Shown here: positions 1 through 8,293 of the stretch, one piece after another
Position numbering within the stretch: the first letter of the stretch is position 1
Layout of the letters: every line of letters begins with the position of its first letter
NCBI GenBank assembly: GCA_046327745.1
Contig: JAXLXV010000026.1
Span: forward strand, 31,859-95,858
Direction of reading: 5' to 3'
Length of the DNA: 64,000 nucleotides
DNA from: JABAQJ01 sp046327745
GTDB lineage: Bacteria > Gemmatimonadota > Gemmatimonadetes > Gemmatimonadales > Gemmatimonadaceae
The notes under the pieces: generated by a model
What the model was told of the DNA's origin: nothing
Seen by the model: only the letters and a program-made list of their open reading frames with translations
The model's database searches: none
Position numbers and translations under genes: made by a program

Positions 1-2
1 GC

Positions 3-740
3 TACGAGGCGCAGATCGACAGCCCCGTCTGGCACTTGGTGCAGGCGCTGAACACACTCGTCAAGGCTGACGGACACACACCCGCGGTCGAGGGATTCTT
101 CGACAAGGTGCGTCCACTGTCGGCTGAGCAGAAGCGCATCCTGGAGTCGTCGATCCCGCGCAAGAACGACGCCGCCACCCGCAAGGCGTTAGGCGTGCAG
201 CACTGGTACGGCGATGAAGCGTGGCATGACTCCCTGGTCCGACTGGTTTCGCAACCCACCATCAACATCGAAGGGCTGGTCGCCGGGTACACCGGCCCCG
301 GGGGCAAGACCATCCTTCCCCATCGGGCGGTGGCCAAGATCGACATGCGCCTGGTGCCCGACATGACGGCCAAGGGCACGGTGGAGCTGCTGAAGGCGCA
401 CCTCGCCAAGCATGGCTTCGGCGACATCGAGGTCAACATGACCGGCGGCTACGATCCCACGGAAACCGCCCCCGATTCCAAGCTGGTTCAGGCACAGGTC
501 GCGACGTACAAGAAGTCCGGGATTGATCCCCTGCTCTGGCCTCGGCTGGCCGGCTCTTGGCCTGGCGTCACCTTCACCGGCGCGCCGTTGCATCTGGCGG
601 CAGGGCAATTCGGCCTGGGTCACGGGGACGGCGCTCATGCCCCAGACGAGTATTACATCATCGAGTCCGCGAATCCCAAGGTCGCCGGCATGGACGGCGC
701 GGTCCGATCGTACGTGGAGTTCTTCTACAACCTCGGCTAA
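3..740 (+). CDS. M20 family metallopeptidase, C-terminal part (5' end outside window)
   Basis: The frame is open from the window edge, so the N-terminal metal-binding half is missing. What remains is the end of the catalytic domain and the dimerisation domain (the PTINIEGL block and the following IDMRLVPD strand are typical of the M20 lid). Near the C-terminus GHGDGAHAPDEY carries the conserved metal-ligand His of M20 enzymes. M20 peptidases of this type are di-zinc dipeptidases or carboxypeptidases. Substrate cannot be read from the fragment. The gene ends 89 bp before a convergent hydrolase gene, with a hairpin between them. A Leu-Gly pair at 185-193 is coded GCG-TTA-GGC, one of the dispersed CCTAACG sites. 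Confidence 0.88.
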   Translation, partial: YEAQIDSPVWHLVQALNTLVKADGHTPAVEGFFDKVRPLSAEQKRILESSIPRKNDAATRKALGVQHWYGDEAWHDSLVRLVSQPTINIEGLVAGYTGPGGKTILPHRAVAKIDMRLVPDMTAKGTVELLKAHLAKHGFGDIEVNMTGGYDPTETAPDSKLVQAQVATYKKSGIDPLLWPRLAGSWPGVTFTGAPLHLAAGQFGLGHGDGAHAPDEYYIIESANPKVAGMDGAVRSYVEFFYNLG

Positions 741-789
741 CCGAGGCCTTGGTTGTCCGAGTGAACGAAGCGCGGTATGTGAAAGCACA

Positions 790-820
790 AAGGCGGCGTC
801 CACCAACGGGGCGCCGCCTT
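790..820. terminator. Hairpin between convergent genes
   Basis: AAGGCGGCG (790-798) pairs with CGCCGCCTT (812-820) around a 13-nt loop, in the 88-bp gap between the M20 gene and the convergent alpha/beta hydrolase. The flanking A and T bases would let it act in both directions. The T-tract is short. Confidence 0.6.
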
Positions 821-828
821 GGTGTTCG

Positions 829-1638
829 TCAGAATCCTTTCTCCGCCAGCCACGACAGGCAGTAGTCCGCTACTTCATGCCACCCGTGGTCAATCGTCAG
901 GGAGTGCCCGCGACCCGCAAATTCCTTGAACTCCGTGACCGCACTCGATCGCCGATACGCGCGCAGCGTGCTCCGCACCAGCACCGGCGGCACGGTGTGA
1001 TCTTCGGCGCCGGAGATGAGCAGGAGTGGACCGCGCGAGGAATTGGCGACGTCCACTTTGGTTGCAGCGCGTGGATTCAGCGTAGCCGTCGCCGCCTGAA
1101 ACAGCGGCCGTCCCGGCGCCGGCATGGCGTATCGCTCGTACAGCTCCTTCGCCTCGACTTCCGGCACGGTGTTCGTAAAACCGAAGCGAAACTGGGGCTC
1201 GGTGAGTGACACGGCCCGATTGAGGTTCAGCGGGTTGCCAAGCACCGGGAAGGAGGATCGCAACGCGGACAACGGAAGTTCTGTCACGCCTTTGATGGGC
1301 GCCGGGTCGATGGCAACGGCGGCAGCCGCCAGGTTCCGCGTCAGGAGGTTTTGGACCAACAGGCCGCCAAAGGAATGACCAATCAGCACCGGCGCGCCGG
1401 GCAACCCCGTCAGCTGCGACGCAATATGGTCGGCGATTTCCGAGACGCCGTAACCGGCCACGGCATCCGCTTGACGCCGAGTGGCTTCGGTAGTTTCTGC
1501 GTCGCCCGGCCAGTCCGCGGCCATCGCCCGATACCCGCGACTCTCGAAGAGTTCGATCCACGGCCTCCATGACTCGGCATGGAGCCACAGCCCATGCACG
1601 AACACCACGGTTGGATGTGCGCCATTGCCGTTCGCCAT
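829..1638 (-). CDS. Alpha/beta hydrolase
   Basis: A 269-residue alpha/beta hydrolase. The oxyanion motif HGLW follows the first strand. The nucleophile elbow is GHSFGG. The acid Asp is in SGAEDHTVPP and the catalytic His is in GRGHSLTIDHG close to the C-terminus, so the triad is complete and in the normal order. There is no signal peptide, so it is probably cytoplasmic. I start it at the ATG at 1638 (MANGNG), preceded by AGAGAGGA; the frame stays open upstream to 1692, but that stretch looks non-coding. Esterase, lipase or haloperoxidase-like activity cannot be separated from sequence alone. It is a single gene convergent with the M20 peptidase. Confidence 0.87.
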   Translation of the reverse strand: MANGNGAHPTVVFVHGLWLHAESWRPWIELFESRGYRAMAADWPGDAETTEATRRQADAVAGYGVSEIADHIASQLTGLPGAPVLIGHSFGGLLVQNLLTRNLAAAAVAIDPAPIKGVTELPLSALRSSFPVLGNPLNLNRAVSLTEPQFRFGFTNTVPEVEAKELYERYAMPAPGRPLFQAATATLNPRAATKVDVANSSRGPLLLISGAEDHTVPPVLVRSTLRAYRRSSAVTEFKEFAGRGHSLTIDHGWHEVADYCLSWLAEKGF

Positions 1639-1832
1639 ATGTCCTCTCTCTGGTCGGTGCCGCATAGTCGTCAGTCCAGGGATTCCCGTCAAGCAAATAC
1701 GGCTTTTGTTTACGTGACAAGGGAACCGGTTGCTGCACGGAATGGCTGAGGCGGGTCGTGGCGCTAGCCGAAGGCACCCGCGTCACCAGCACCTTCCCAC
1801 CTCCTACCGCTTCAGCCGTTTCTTTCGGAGTA

Positions 1833-2010
1833 GGTGTCTATCTCTCTGGCGGGAGATTACCTGAGGGGCGCGGTGTACCTAACGTGTACTTGAATAGGGC
1901 GTTGCGGGCACCTTCCACCTCGAAGTGGGGTGTCTAACTCCCGGGCGAGAGATTACTTGAGGGGCGCGGCGTACCTAACGTGCACTTGAGCTGGGCGTCG
2001 TGGACACTTC
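1833..2010. repeat. Two tandem imperfect 82-bp repeats, 96-bp period
   Basis: Units at 1833-1914 and 1929-2010 share ggtgtcta, a small CTC/GAG hairpin, gagattacNtgaggggcgcgg, then gtacctaacgtg and acttga. Both contain the dispersed CCTAACG heptamer. A short stem (CACCTC gaagt GGGGTG) lies between the units. They fill the 5' region of the small secreted protein gene at 2084 and point in its direction. They could be a duplicated leader RNA or a duplicated binding site. I recognise no known riboswitch. Confidence 0.65.
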
Positions 2011-2083
2011 TCACCGGGCTGACCGGGGAACATCAACTGCCCCGGCAAATCAAGGCGAACACTATTTCTGGAGGGGTGCTTTC

Positions 2084-2494
2084 ATGGTACGAGAGATCGC
2101 TTTGCGCGCGCGTCGGACGAGCGTGCTGGCTGTGCTGGGCCTCGCAGCAGTCACAGCGCGGCCGGCGGTCGCACATGGGCAGTTGGCAAGCGAGTCAACG
2201 GATTCAAGCGCGCGCGTGCAGCGCGCCGCGACCGCACCGACGAGTGAAGCGGCGCGCCCACTTCCCGGTCCGCGGGTAGTTACCGCCGGCTTCACGCGAG
2301 CCGAGACAAATGCGTCGGATGCCACGCCTCAGAAGCCGGCTAACAACGTCCACGCCGGAGAGAACCTGGCACTCATGGGAGCTGGCGGCGCCGCGGTGAT
2401 CGTCGGACTCCTGATCGGTGGTGATGGTGGGCACCTGCTCGCACTCGGCGGTGGTGTTGTCGGGATCTTCGGGCTGTTTCGGTACCTCAGGTAG
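2084..2494 (+). CDS. Small exported protein with a C-terminal glycine-rich membrane segment
   Basis: A 136-residue protein of unknown function. An N-terminal signal peptide of about 30 residues (basic start, hydrophobic core, ARPAVAHG) is followed by a low-complexity Ala/Ser/Pro linker of about 70 residues. It ends in a Gly-rich hydrophobic hairpin (MGAGGAAVIVGLLIGG ... LLALGGGVVGIFGLF) and a basic tail RYLR. The ATG at 2084 is set by a strong GGAGGGG eight bases upstream; the frame is open back to 2000 but has no better start. It is transcribed alone, with the tandem repeats in front and an intrinsic terminator right after. The layout suggests a small envelope protein. Confidence 0.7.
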   Translation: MVREIALRARRTSVLAVLGLAAVTARPAVAHGQLASESTDSSARVQRAATAPTSEAARPLPGPRVVTAGFTRAETNASDATPQKPANNVHAGENLALMGAGGAAVIVGLLIGGDGGHLLALGGGVVGIFGLFRYLR

Positions 2495-2510
2495 TGAAGT
2501 ACTGAGGAGT

Positions 2511-2551
2511 GGGCTACTCGTCGGTGCCGGCGAGTAGCCCGTTGTGCTTTT
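2511..2551 (+). terminator. Rho-independent terminator
   Basis: A perfect 10-bp stem GGGCTACTCG (2511-2520) / CGAGTAGCCC (2531-2540) is followed by gttgtgctttt. It lies 16 bp after the stop of the small exported protein. Confidence 0.85.
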
Positions 2552-2628
2552 GACGCGGGCCGTCCGGCATCGCCGGGGTCGCCACGTCTCCATAGATTTC
2601 GCGCGGACCTTTTCCCGCCGACTTCACT

Positions 2629-3939
2629 ATGCGCGCGACCCGTCTTGCCCTGTTCTCCCTTGCCCTCACCAGCGCGTCGCTGACCGCGCAGTCGCCCGCT
2701 CCCAAAGTGACGGCCGTGAAGGCCGCCCAGATGATTGACCCAGTGTCCGGGAGCACGATCAAGGACGCGGTGGTGCTGATCCAGGACGACAAGGTGACAG
2801 CTGTGGGATCGGGGTTGGCAATTCCGGCGGGCGCCGAGGTGATCGACCTGGGGTCAGGGACATTGTTACCCGGGCTGATCGACATGCATACGCACGTGAC
2901 GTCGCAGCCGACGGACAACTATTACGCCGACATCTTCCGTCGCTCCCCGATCGACGAGGCAGTCACGGCGCACATCTACGCCAAGCGCACACTGGACGCC
3001 GGCTTTACCACCGTCCGAAATGTTGGAGCTGCCGAGTATATCGATGTGGCGTTGAAGGGGGCCATCAATCGGGGGGACGTGCCGGGGCCGCGCATGGCGG
3101 TGGCCACGCTGGCCATCAGCGCCACCGGCGGGCACGGCGACCTGAATGGCTTCTCGCCGTACATGAAGTTCAACAACTTCAACTCCATCGCCGACGGCAT
3201 CGACGAAATCCGTAAGGCCGTGCGCACGCAGGTGAAGTATGGCGCCGACTTGATCAAGTTCACGGCCACCGCCGGTGTGTTGTCGGAGGAAGAGTCGGTG
3301 GGCGCTCCGCAGTTCTCGCAAGACGAGATGAACGCGCTGGTGAACGAGGCCGGCATGTGGGGGCGCAAGGTGGCAGCGCACGCGCACGGGGCCGAGGGGA
3401 TCAAGCGGGCGATTCGCGCCGGGGTGGCGAGCGTGGAGCATGCGTCGCTCATTGACGACGAGGGCATTGCCCTGGCCAAGGAGCACGGCACGTATCTCGT
3501 GATGGACATCTACAACGACGACTACATCATGTCCGAGTACAAGCGCCTGGGTTACCCGGACAAGATCCTGAACAAGGAAGCGCTCATCGGCAAGCTGCAA
3601 CGCGAGAACTTCCGGAAGGCGGTACAGGCCGGGGTGAAGATGGCGTACGGCACGGATGCCGGCGTGTATCCGCACGGATGGAACGGCAAGCAGTTCGCCA
3701 GGATGGTGCAGTTTGGCATGACGCCGATGCAGGCGATCCAGGCAGCCACCGTGAACGCCGCCGACTTGTTAGGCTGGACGGACAAGGTCGGGGCGCTCAA
3801 GCCGGGGGCCTTTGCCGATATCATCGCGGTCAAGGGCGACCCCCTGAAGGACATTTCGGAGCTGGAGCGCGTGCAGTTCGTGATGAAGGGTGGCAAGGTG
3901 GAAAAGAAGTGGCAGGACAAGGGAACGCCGACCACCTAA
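2629..3939 (+). CDS. Secreted amidohydrolase, imidazolonepropionase/prolidase-like
   Basis: A 436-residue protein with a signal peptide (about 1-21, cleaved near LTAQ). It has the fold order of metal-dependent amidohydrolases: N-terminal beta-sandwich, HxH at residues 87 and 89 (LIDMHTHV), the candidate bridging lysine in ADLIKFTATAGV, His in AHAHG and SVEHAS, and Asp in AYGTDAGVYPHG. The C-terminal end (GALKPGAFADIIAV) closes the sandwich. Close relatives include Xaa-Arg/Lys dipeptidases and imidazolonepropionase-like enzymes, so cleavage of small peptides or amides in the periplasm is likely; the substrate is inferred. A paralogue lies at 30222. The glycosyltransferase gene starts 14 bp downstream, so they probably share a transcript. 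Confidence 0.9.
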   Translation: MRATRLALFSLALTSASLTAQSPAPKVTAVKAAQMIDPVSGSTIKDAVVLIQDDKVTAVGSGLAIPAGAEVIDLGSGTLLPGLIDMHTHVTSQPTDNYYADIFRRSPIDEAVTAHIYAKRTLDAGFTTVRNVGAAEYIDVALKGAINRGDVPGPRMAVATLAISATGGHGDLNGFSPYMKFNNFNSIADGIDEIRKAVRTQVKYGADLIKFTATAGVLSEEESVGAPQFSQDEMNALVNEAGMWGRKVAAHAHGAEGIKRAIRAGVASVEHASLIDDEGIALAKEHGTYLVMDIYNDDYIMSEYKRLGYPDKILNKEALIGKLQRENFRKAVQAGVKMAYGTDAGVYPHGWNGKQFARMVQFGMTPMQAIQAATVNAADLLGWTDKVGALKPGAFADIIAVKGDPLKDISELERVQFVMKGGKVEKKWQDKGTPTT

Positions 3940-3952
3940 CGCTCGCCGGGGC

Positions 3953-5218
3953 ATGGCGCGCATTGTCATCACGTCGTGGGGATCGTACGGCGACCTGAAT
4001 CCCTACCTTGGACTGGCCTTGGCGCTCAAGGCCAGGGGCCACACGCCGCTGCTGGCCACGGCGTCGCACTACAAGGAACTCATTGAGGGCGAGGGCATCG
4101 ATTTTGCCCCGGTTCGACCGGACATCGATGTGACCGATGTGGAACTGGTCCGCCGCGCCATGGACGCGCGCAAGGGGCCAGAGGTCGTCATCCGCGAGAC
4201 CGTTGCACCTGCCGTGGAAGACTCGTACGCCGACCTGACGCAGGCGGTGCATGGCGCCGATTTGCTGATCAGTCATGTGATCACCTTTGCGGCGCCGATC
4301 ATCGCGCAGGTGACCGGCATGCCGTGGCTGTCCACGGTCCTGGCGCCGACCTCGTTCTTTTCTATCCACGACTTCCCCGTCTTGCCCCCTGCTTCGTGGC
4401 TCAAGTCGCTCGAGGCGCTTGGCACGTGGCCAAACCGACTCTTGTTCGCCTTGGCGCGCCAGATGACCTACGGCTGGACGGAGCCTGTGCGCAAACTCCG
4501 CGCGCGCTTGGGTCTCCCGCGCGGTGGCGACCCGATTTATGAGGGCCAGCATTCTCCGCGCGGCGTGTTGGGGCTCTTTCCGTCCGTGCTCGCGCAGCCG
4601 CAACCGGATTGGCCGCCCAACACGCGGGTGACCGGAGCGATCGTGCACGACGTGGCGCACGGGCGTGGGCTGGGTGAAGAGATCGAAGCCTTCCTGGCCA
4701 ATGGTCCGGCGCCTGTGGTGTTCACCTTGGGATCCGCGGCCGTGCTGATGGGCGACGCCTTCTACGAAGAGAGCGCGAAGGCGGTCGCGACGCTTGGCTG
4801 CCGTGCCCTCTTGTTGGTGGGTGACGAGCGCGCTCGCCAGCTACAACCCACGCTGCCGGAGGGGATGTTGGCAGTAGGGGCTGCGCCTCACTCCCTGCTC
4901 TTTCCCCGGGCCAAGGCGGTGGTGCACCATTGCGGCATCGGGACGCTGTCACAGTCGTTACGCGCCGGCCGACCGCTGCTGGGGGTCCCCTACTCCCACG
5001 ATCAGCCGGACAACGCGTGGCGTGCGGCCCAGTTGGGCGTGGCGCGAGTGGTCGCGTCCACGGACTACCGCGCCGCGCGCGTGGTACGCGAACTCCGTGC
5101 GCTCATGGATGACCCACAATTCGAACGGGCCGCCGCCGCCGTCGCCCAGCGCGTGTTGCCGGAGGATGGGCCGAGGAACGCCTGCGACGCGATTGAACGG
5201 GTGCTAGCCGCCGGCTAA
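3953..5218 (+). CDS. GT1-like glycosyltransferase (UGT/MGT type)
   Basis: A 421-residue protein starting MARIVITSWGSYGDLNPYLGLALALKARGH, the classic N-terminal Rossmann half of GT-B UDP-glycosyltransferases. The C-terminal half carries PVVFTLGSAAV, then VHHCGIGTLSQSLRAGRPLLGVPYSHDQPDNA, which matches the sugar-nucleotide-binding HCG-G-GT and D-Q/N motif of this family (sterol, flavonoid, macrolide and rhamnosyl transferases). The acceptor is unknown. I start it at the ATG at 3953, 13 bp after the amidohydrolase stop; the frame is open upstream into that gene, but the family N-terminus starts here. It is probably the second gene of a two-gene operon. Confidence 0.88.
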   Translation: MARIVITSWGSYGDLNPYLGLALALKARGHTPLLATASHYKELIEGEGIDFAPVRPDIDVTDVELVRRAMDARKGPEVVIRETVAPAVEDSYADLTQAVHGADLLISHVITFAAPIIAQVTGMPWLSTVLAPTSFFSIHDFPVLPPASWLKSLEALGTWPNRLLFALARQMTYGWTEPVRKLRARLGLPRGGDPIYEGQHSPRGVLGLFPSVLAQPQPDWPPNTRVTGAIVHDVAHGRGLGEEIEAFLANGPAPVVFTLGSAAVLMGDAFYEESAKAVATLGCRALLLVGDERARQLQPTLPEGMLAVGAAPHSLLFPRAKAVVHHCGIGTLSQSLRAGRPLLGVPYSHDQPDNAWRAAQLGVARVVASTDYRAARVVRELRALMDDPQFERAAAAVAQRVLPEDGPRNACDAIERVLAAG

Positions 5219-5616
5219 TACGGCGCACGCCTCGCTATCAGGTCGTTTGCTCAACCCGCTGAGCGACTCGGGAAGGCGCGCCATCCGCGGGAGACACGCT
5301 CGCGACGGGACCTGAAGTGGACCGCTCGCGCGGGCCACGCGCGGCAGCCACCGACCGGCGAGGACCTCGAAGTAGCACCGGCAGGGGTGGAGACATGGGA
5401 AACTCCGGACTTCCAACCGCCGCCGTTCCTGACACCCGGTCCGGCGGCGCCTGACAGCGGACGTCTCGCGGCGGGTGCAACGTCAGCACACGGAAAAAGC
5501 TGCAGGTATGCTGCCGCTATCCCGTTGAAGTCACTCCGCGCGGTGTCCCCCTCCAGCGCTTCTGGTGGGCCAAGGCGACCGCTCTCCTGAAGCGTATTTC
5601 ATACGAGGCAACGCCA
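5219..5616. other. Intergenic, no gene seen
   Basis: About 400 bp with no coding frame that resembles a protein. Just before the downstream fasciclin gene there is GTATttcATAC (about 5594-5604) and the weak ribosome-binding site ACGAGG. The promoter of that gene should lie here but is not obvious. Confidence 0.5.
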
Positions 5617-6174
5617 ATGCGTAATCCCCGTGGATGGTCGGTATTCGCCGGACTCGCCCTCACTGTCGTTGCTTGCGCCCCGAAGGAAGAGGCCACGCCG
5701 GCGAGTGAAGGCGCCCCAGCCGCCGCGTCCGTCGGACAGTCCGGAGTCAAGGACGACGAATCGCAAAAAGACGTGGTGAAGATCGCCGCGGGTTCCAAGG
5801 ATCACACCACGCTGGTGGCCGCGGTTCAAGCTGCCGGACTGGTGGATGCGCTGTCCAACGCTGGCCCCTTCACGGTGTTCGCTCCAACCAATGCCGCCTT
5901 CGATGCACTCCCCAAGGGCACGGTGGACGACCTGCTGAAGAAGGAGAACCTGGCCAAGCTGCAGGGCATCCTGAAGCACCATGTCACCACGTCGACACTT
6001 GAAGTCAGCGACTTATCCGATGGACCGCTGGCCATGGCCGATGGCGGTTCGACGACCATCTCACACAAAGGCGCCGACGTCTACATCGATGGCGCGAAGA
6101 TCGTCGCCTCGGTCCGCGGCTCCAACGGCATGGTGCACGTGATCGACAAAGTCGTAGTGCCCTCCGCCAAGTAG
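5617..6174 (+). CDS. Fasciclin (FAS1) domain lipoprotein
   Basis: A 185-residue protein. The start MRNPRGWSVFAGLALTVVAC ends in a lipobox (VVAC, Cys20), followed by an acidic Ala/Ser linker and one FAS1 domain from about residue 50 to the end. The two family signatures are visible: H1 as GPFTVFAPTNAAFDALP and H2 as NGMVHVIDKVVVP. FAS1 domains mediate adhesion or ligand binding at the cell surface. Single-domain bacterial forms are common, and this one is normal length. It is transcribed alone and closed by a hairpin convergent with the ABC-F gene. Confidence 0.92.
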   Translation: MRNPRGWSVFAGLALTVVACAPKEEATPASEGAPAAASVGQSGVKDDESQKDVVKIAAGSKDHTTLVAAVQAAGLVDALSNAGPFTVFAPTNAAFDALPKGTVDDLLKKENLAKLQGILKHHVTTSTLEVSDLSDGPLAMADGGSTTISHKGADVYIDGAKIVASVRGSNGMVHVIDKVVVPSAK

Positions 6175-6220
6175 GCGATCACCCCTCGGCGACCGCCGAG
6201 CCGCCTGTTGGCGCCCCCAG

Positions 6221-6244
6221 GCCCCGTCGCGAAAGCGGCGGGGC
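6221..6244. terminator. Hairpin between fasciclin and ABC-F genes
   Basis: GCCCCGTCGC (6221-6230), loop gaaa, GCGGCGGGGC (6235-6244), followed by ttctg. It lies between convergent genes and may serve both; the T-tract is weak. Confidence 0.65.
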
Positions 6245-6259
6245 TTCTGCGTTCGGGAG

Positions 6260-8209
6260 TCAGCGACCAGCGCTCTCCAGCGCTTCCTGCGCGGCCGCCC
6301 ACTTCTCTAGCGCGGCATCCAGAGCCTTTTGCGCCTGACCTAACTCACGCTGTTTGGCGGCGACCGCCTTCGCTGAATCGGCCCGACCATCGTACAGCGA
6401 CGGGTCGGCGATGGCATCGCGCAACGCCAGCACGACACGCTCGCGCTCCTGCACGTCGCGCTCGAGTTGCTCCACGGCACGTTTGGCGTTGCGTAGCGCA
6501 TCCGCCTCGGCGCGTTTGCCCTCTGCGCTCTTCTTCTCCTTCACCCGCTCTGCCTCGCGAGCCGCGGCGTTGCGCGCGGCGGCGTCGCGCTCATGCGCCA
6601 ACACGCGCTCGGCGTGACGCACTTCCCAGTCGACGAAGGGCCCGTTGAAGTCCTCGATCACACCGTCAAGGAATGCCCACACCCGCGTGGCCGTCTCACG
6701 CAAGAACGCGCGATCGTGACTGACTAACACGACCGTGCCATCGTATTCCTCGATGGCATCCTCGATCGCCTCGATCGATTCCACGTCCAAATGATTCGTG
6801 GGCTCGTCCAGCACCAACAGATTGGCGTGGCGCAGCGTCATGATCGCCAGGGCCACGCGCGAACGCTCACCACCGGAGAGGGTGTTGGTGTTCCACAAGA
6901 CTTCGTCACCGGAAAAACCAAAGGCGCCCAGGTGCCCCTGGATCTGTCCGCGCGTCCACAGCGACCGCAGGTCGGCAATGCAATCGTAGATCGTCTTGTC
7001 CGCGGGCACCTGCGCCAGGTCCTGCCGGAACCACTCGGCAGTGATGGAACCACCCAACCGAGCTTCGCCGCGTGCCGCTGATCGCGAGCCCAGAAGTGTC
7101 GCAATCAACGTGGACTTCCCTGCGCCGTTCGGCCCAACGATCGCCACCACATCGCCCCGGCGGGCAACGCCCGTGAACTCCCGCACCAACACCCGGTCGG
7201 CCACCGTCACCTGCAACTTTTCGGCGACCAACACCTGGTCCCCTCCGCGTTCAGCGGCTTCGAAGTGCAAGGACATCGCCCCCGCCTCACCCGGTGGCGG
7301 CGACAGGCGTGGCAGGCGTGCCAGGCGCGTGCGACGCCCCTTGGCCTGCGACGAGTTCTGGCCGGCCAGGTTGCGACGAATGAACTCCTCTTCCTTGGCC
7401 ACAAACTTCTGCTGCTTGGCCACGGCGCGCTCTTGCGCCATCTGTCGCTCCGCGCGCTGGGTCACGAACGACGAGTACCCGCCACGGTACGGTGTCGCGG
7501 TTCCCACCGACACGTGCAACACGTGATCCACGGTGTCGTCCAGGAAGGCGCGATCGTGCGAGATCATCAAGACTGTTTCGCCGAACTCGTGCAGGTACTG
7601 CTTCAACCAATCGGTGGTGTCCAGGTCCAAGTGATTGGTGGGCTCGTCCAGCAGCACCAAATCCGCGGGTGCCGCCAGCTGCGCCGCCAGCCCGACGCGC
7701 CCACGCTCTCCACCGCTGAGGGAGAGCACCGAACGCTGCTTGGCTTCATGCGGATCGAACCCCAGTCCCTGCAAGACCGCGTCCACCCGTGCGTGATATT
7801 CGTAGCCGCCGGCATGAGCGAATCGCTCTTGGTCACGGCCATATCGCTCCAGGTCCGCTTCTGTCACGCGATCCCCGAGTTCGGCCAGACGCAGCCCTTG
7901 CTCCTCCAGCGCGCGTTCGAGCTGAATGGCATCTGAGTAGGAAGAGGCCGCCGCATCCCACACGGTGGTGACATCGCCAAAGTCGCGATGCTGGTTCAAC
8001 AGGGCCACGCGAAGTCCGGGCCGACGCGCTACTGCCCCCTGCGCAGGCTGCACTTCACCGGTGATGACACGAAAGAGGGAGGTCTTGCCGGCGCCGTTGC
8101 GCCCGACAATGCCCCAACGCTCGCCCTCGCCAACCGTGAAGGTGACGTTCTGAAGTATGGTATTGGCGCCGTAGTCAACGCGCAGGTCTGAAACAGAGAG
8201 GATCGACAC
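6260..8209 (-). CDS. ABC-F family ATPase (Uup-like, two nucleotide-binding domains)
   Basis: A 649-residue soluble ATPase with two ABC domains and no membrane segments. Domain 1: Walker A GRNGAGKT (36-43), signature LSGGERGRV, Walker B LVLLDEPTNHLD. Domain 2: GPNGAGKST, LSGGERSRV, LLVLDEPTNHLD. The long linker between the domains (around KQQKFVAKEEEFIRRN) fits the P-site-tRNA-interacting segment. The C-terminal 100 residues are a charged coiled coil ending ALDAALEKWAAAQEAL, as in Uup. ABC-F proteins act on the ribosome and rescue or reset stalled translation. I start it at GTG 8209 (MSILSVSDLRVDYG); the frame is open upstream to 8833 but would run into the divergent gene at 8294. Confidence 0.9.
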   Translation of the reverse strand: MSILSVSDLRVDYGANTILQNVTFTVGEGERWGIVGRNGAGKTSLFRVITGEVQPAQGAVARRPGLRVALLNQHRDFGDVTTVWDAAASSYSDAIQLERALEEQGLRLAELGDRVTEADLERYGRDQERFAHAGGYEYHARVDAVLQGLGFDPHEAKQRSVLSLSGGERGRVGLAAQLAAPADLVLLDEPTNHLDLDTTDWLKQYLHEFGETVLMISHDRAFLDDTVDHVLHVSVGTATPYRGGYSSFVTQRAERQMAQERAVAKQQKFVAKEEEFIRRNLAGQNSSQAKGRRTRLARLPRLSPPPGEAGAMSLHFEAAERGGDQVLVAEKLQVTVADRVLVREFTGVARRGDVVAIVGPNGAGKSTLIATLLGSRSAARGEARLGGSITAEWFRQDLAQVPADKTIYDCIADLRSLWTRGQIQGHLGAFGFSGDEVLWNTNTLSGGERSRVALAIMTLRHANLLVLDEPTNHLDVESIEAIEDAIEEYDGTVVLVSHDRAFLRETATRVWAFLDGVIEDFNGPFVDWEVRHAERVLAHERDAAARNAAAREAERVKEKKSAEGKRAEADALRNAKRAVEQLERDVQERERVVLALRDAIADPSLYDGRADSAKAVAAKQRELGQAQKALDAALEKWAAAQEALESAGR

Positions 8210-8293
8210 GGACGTAATATGATTGGTCGAGCAAGGCTTGCGGAGTCCGACTTGTGTTCGCCGCGCCGTGCTAGATTTCCGTAGGAGCCGTCC

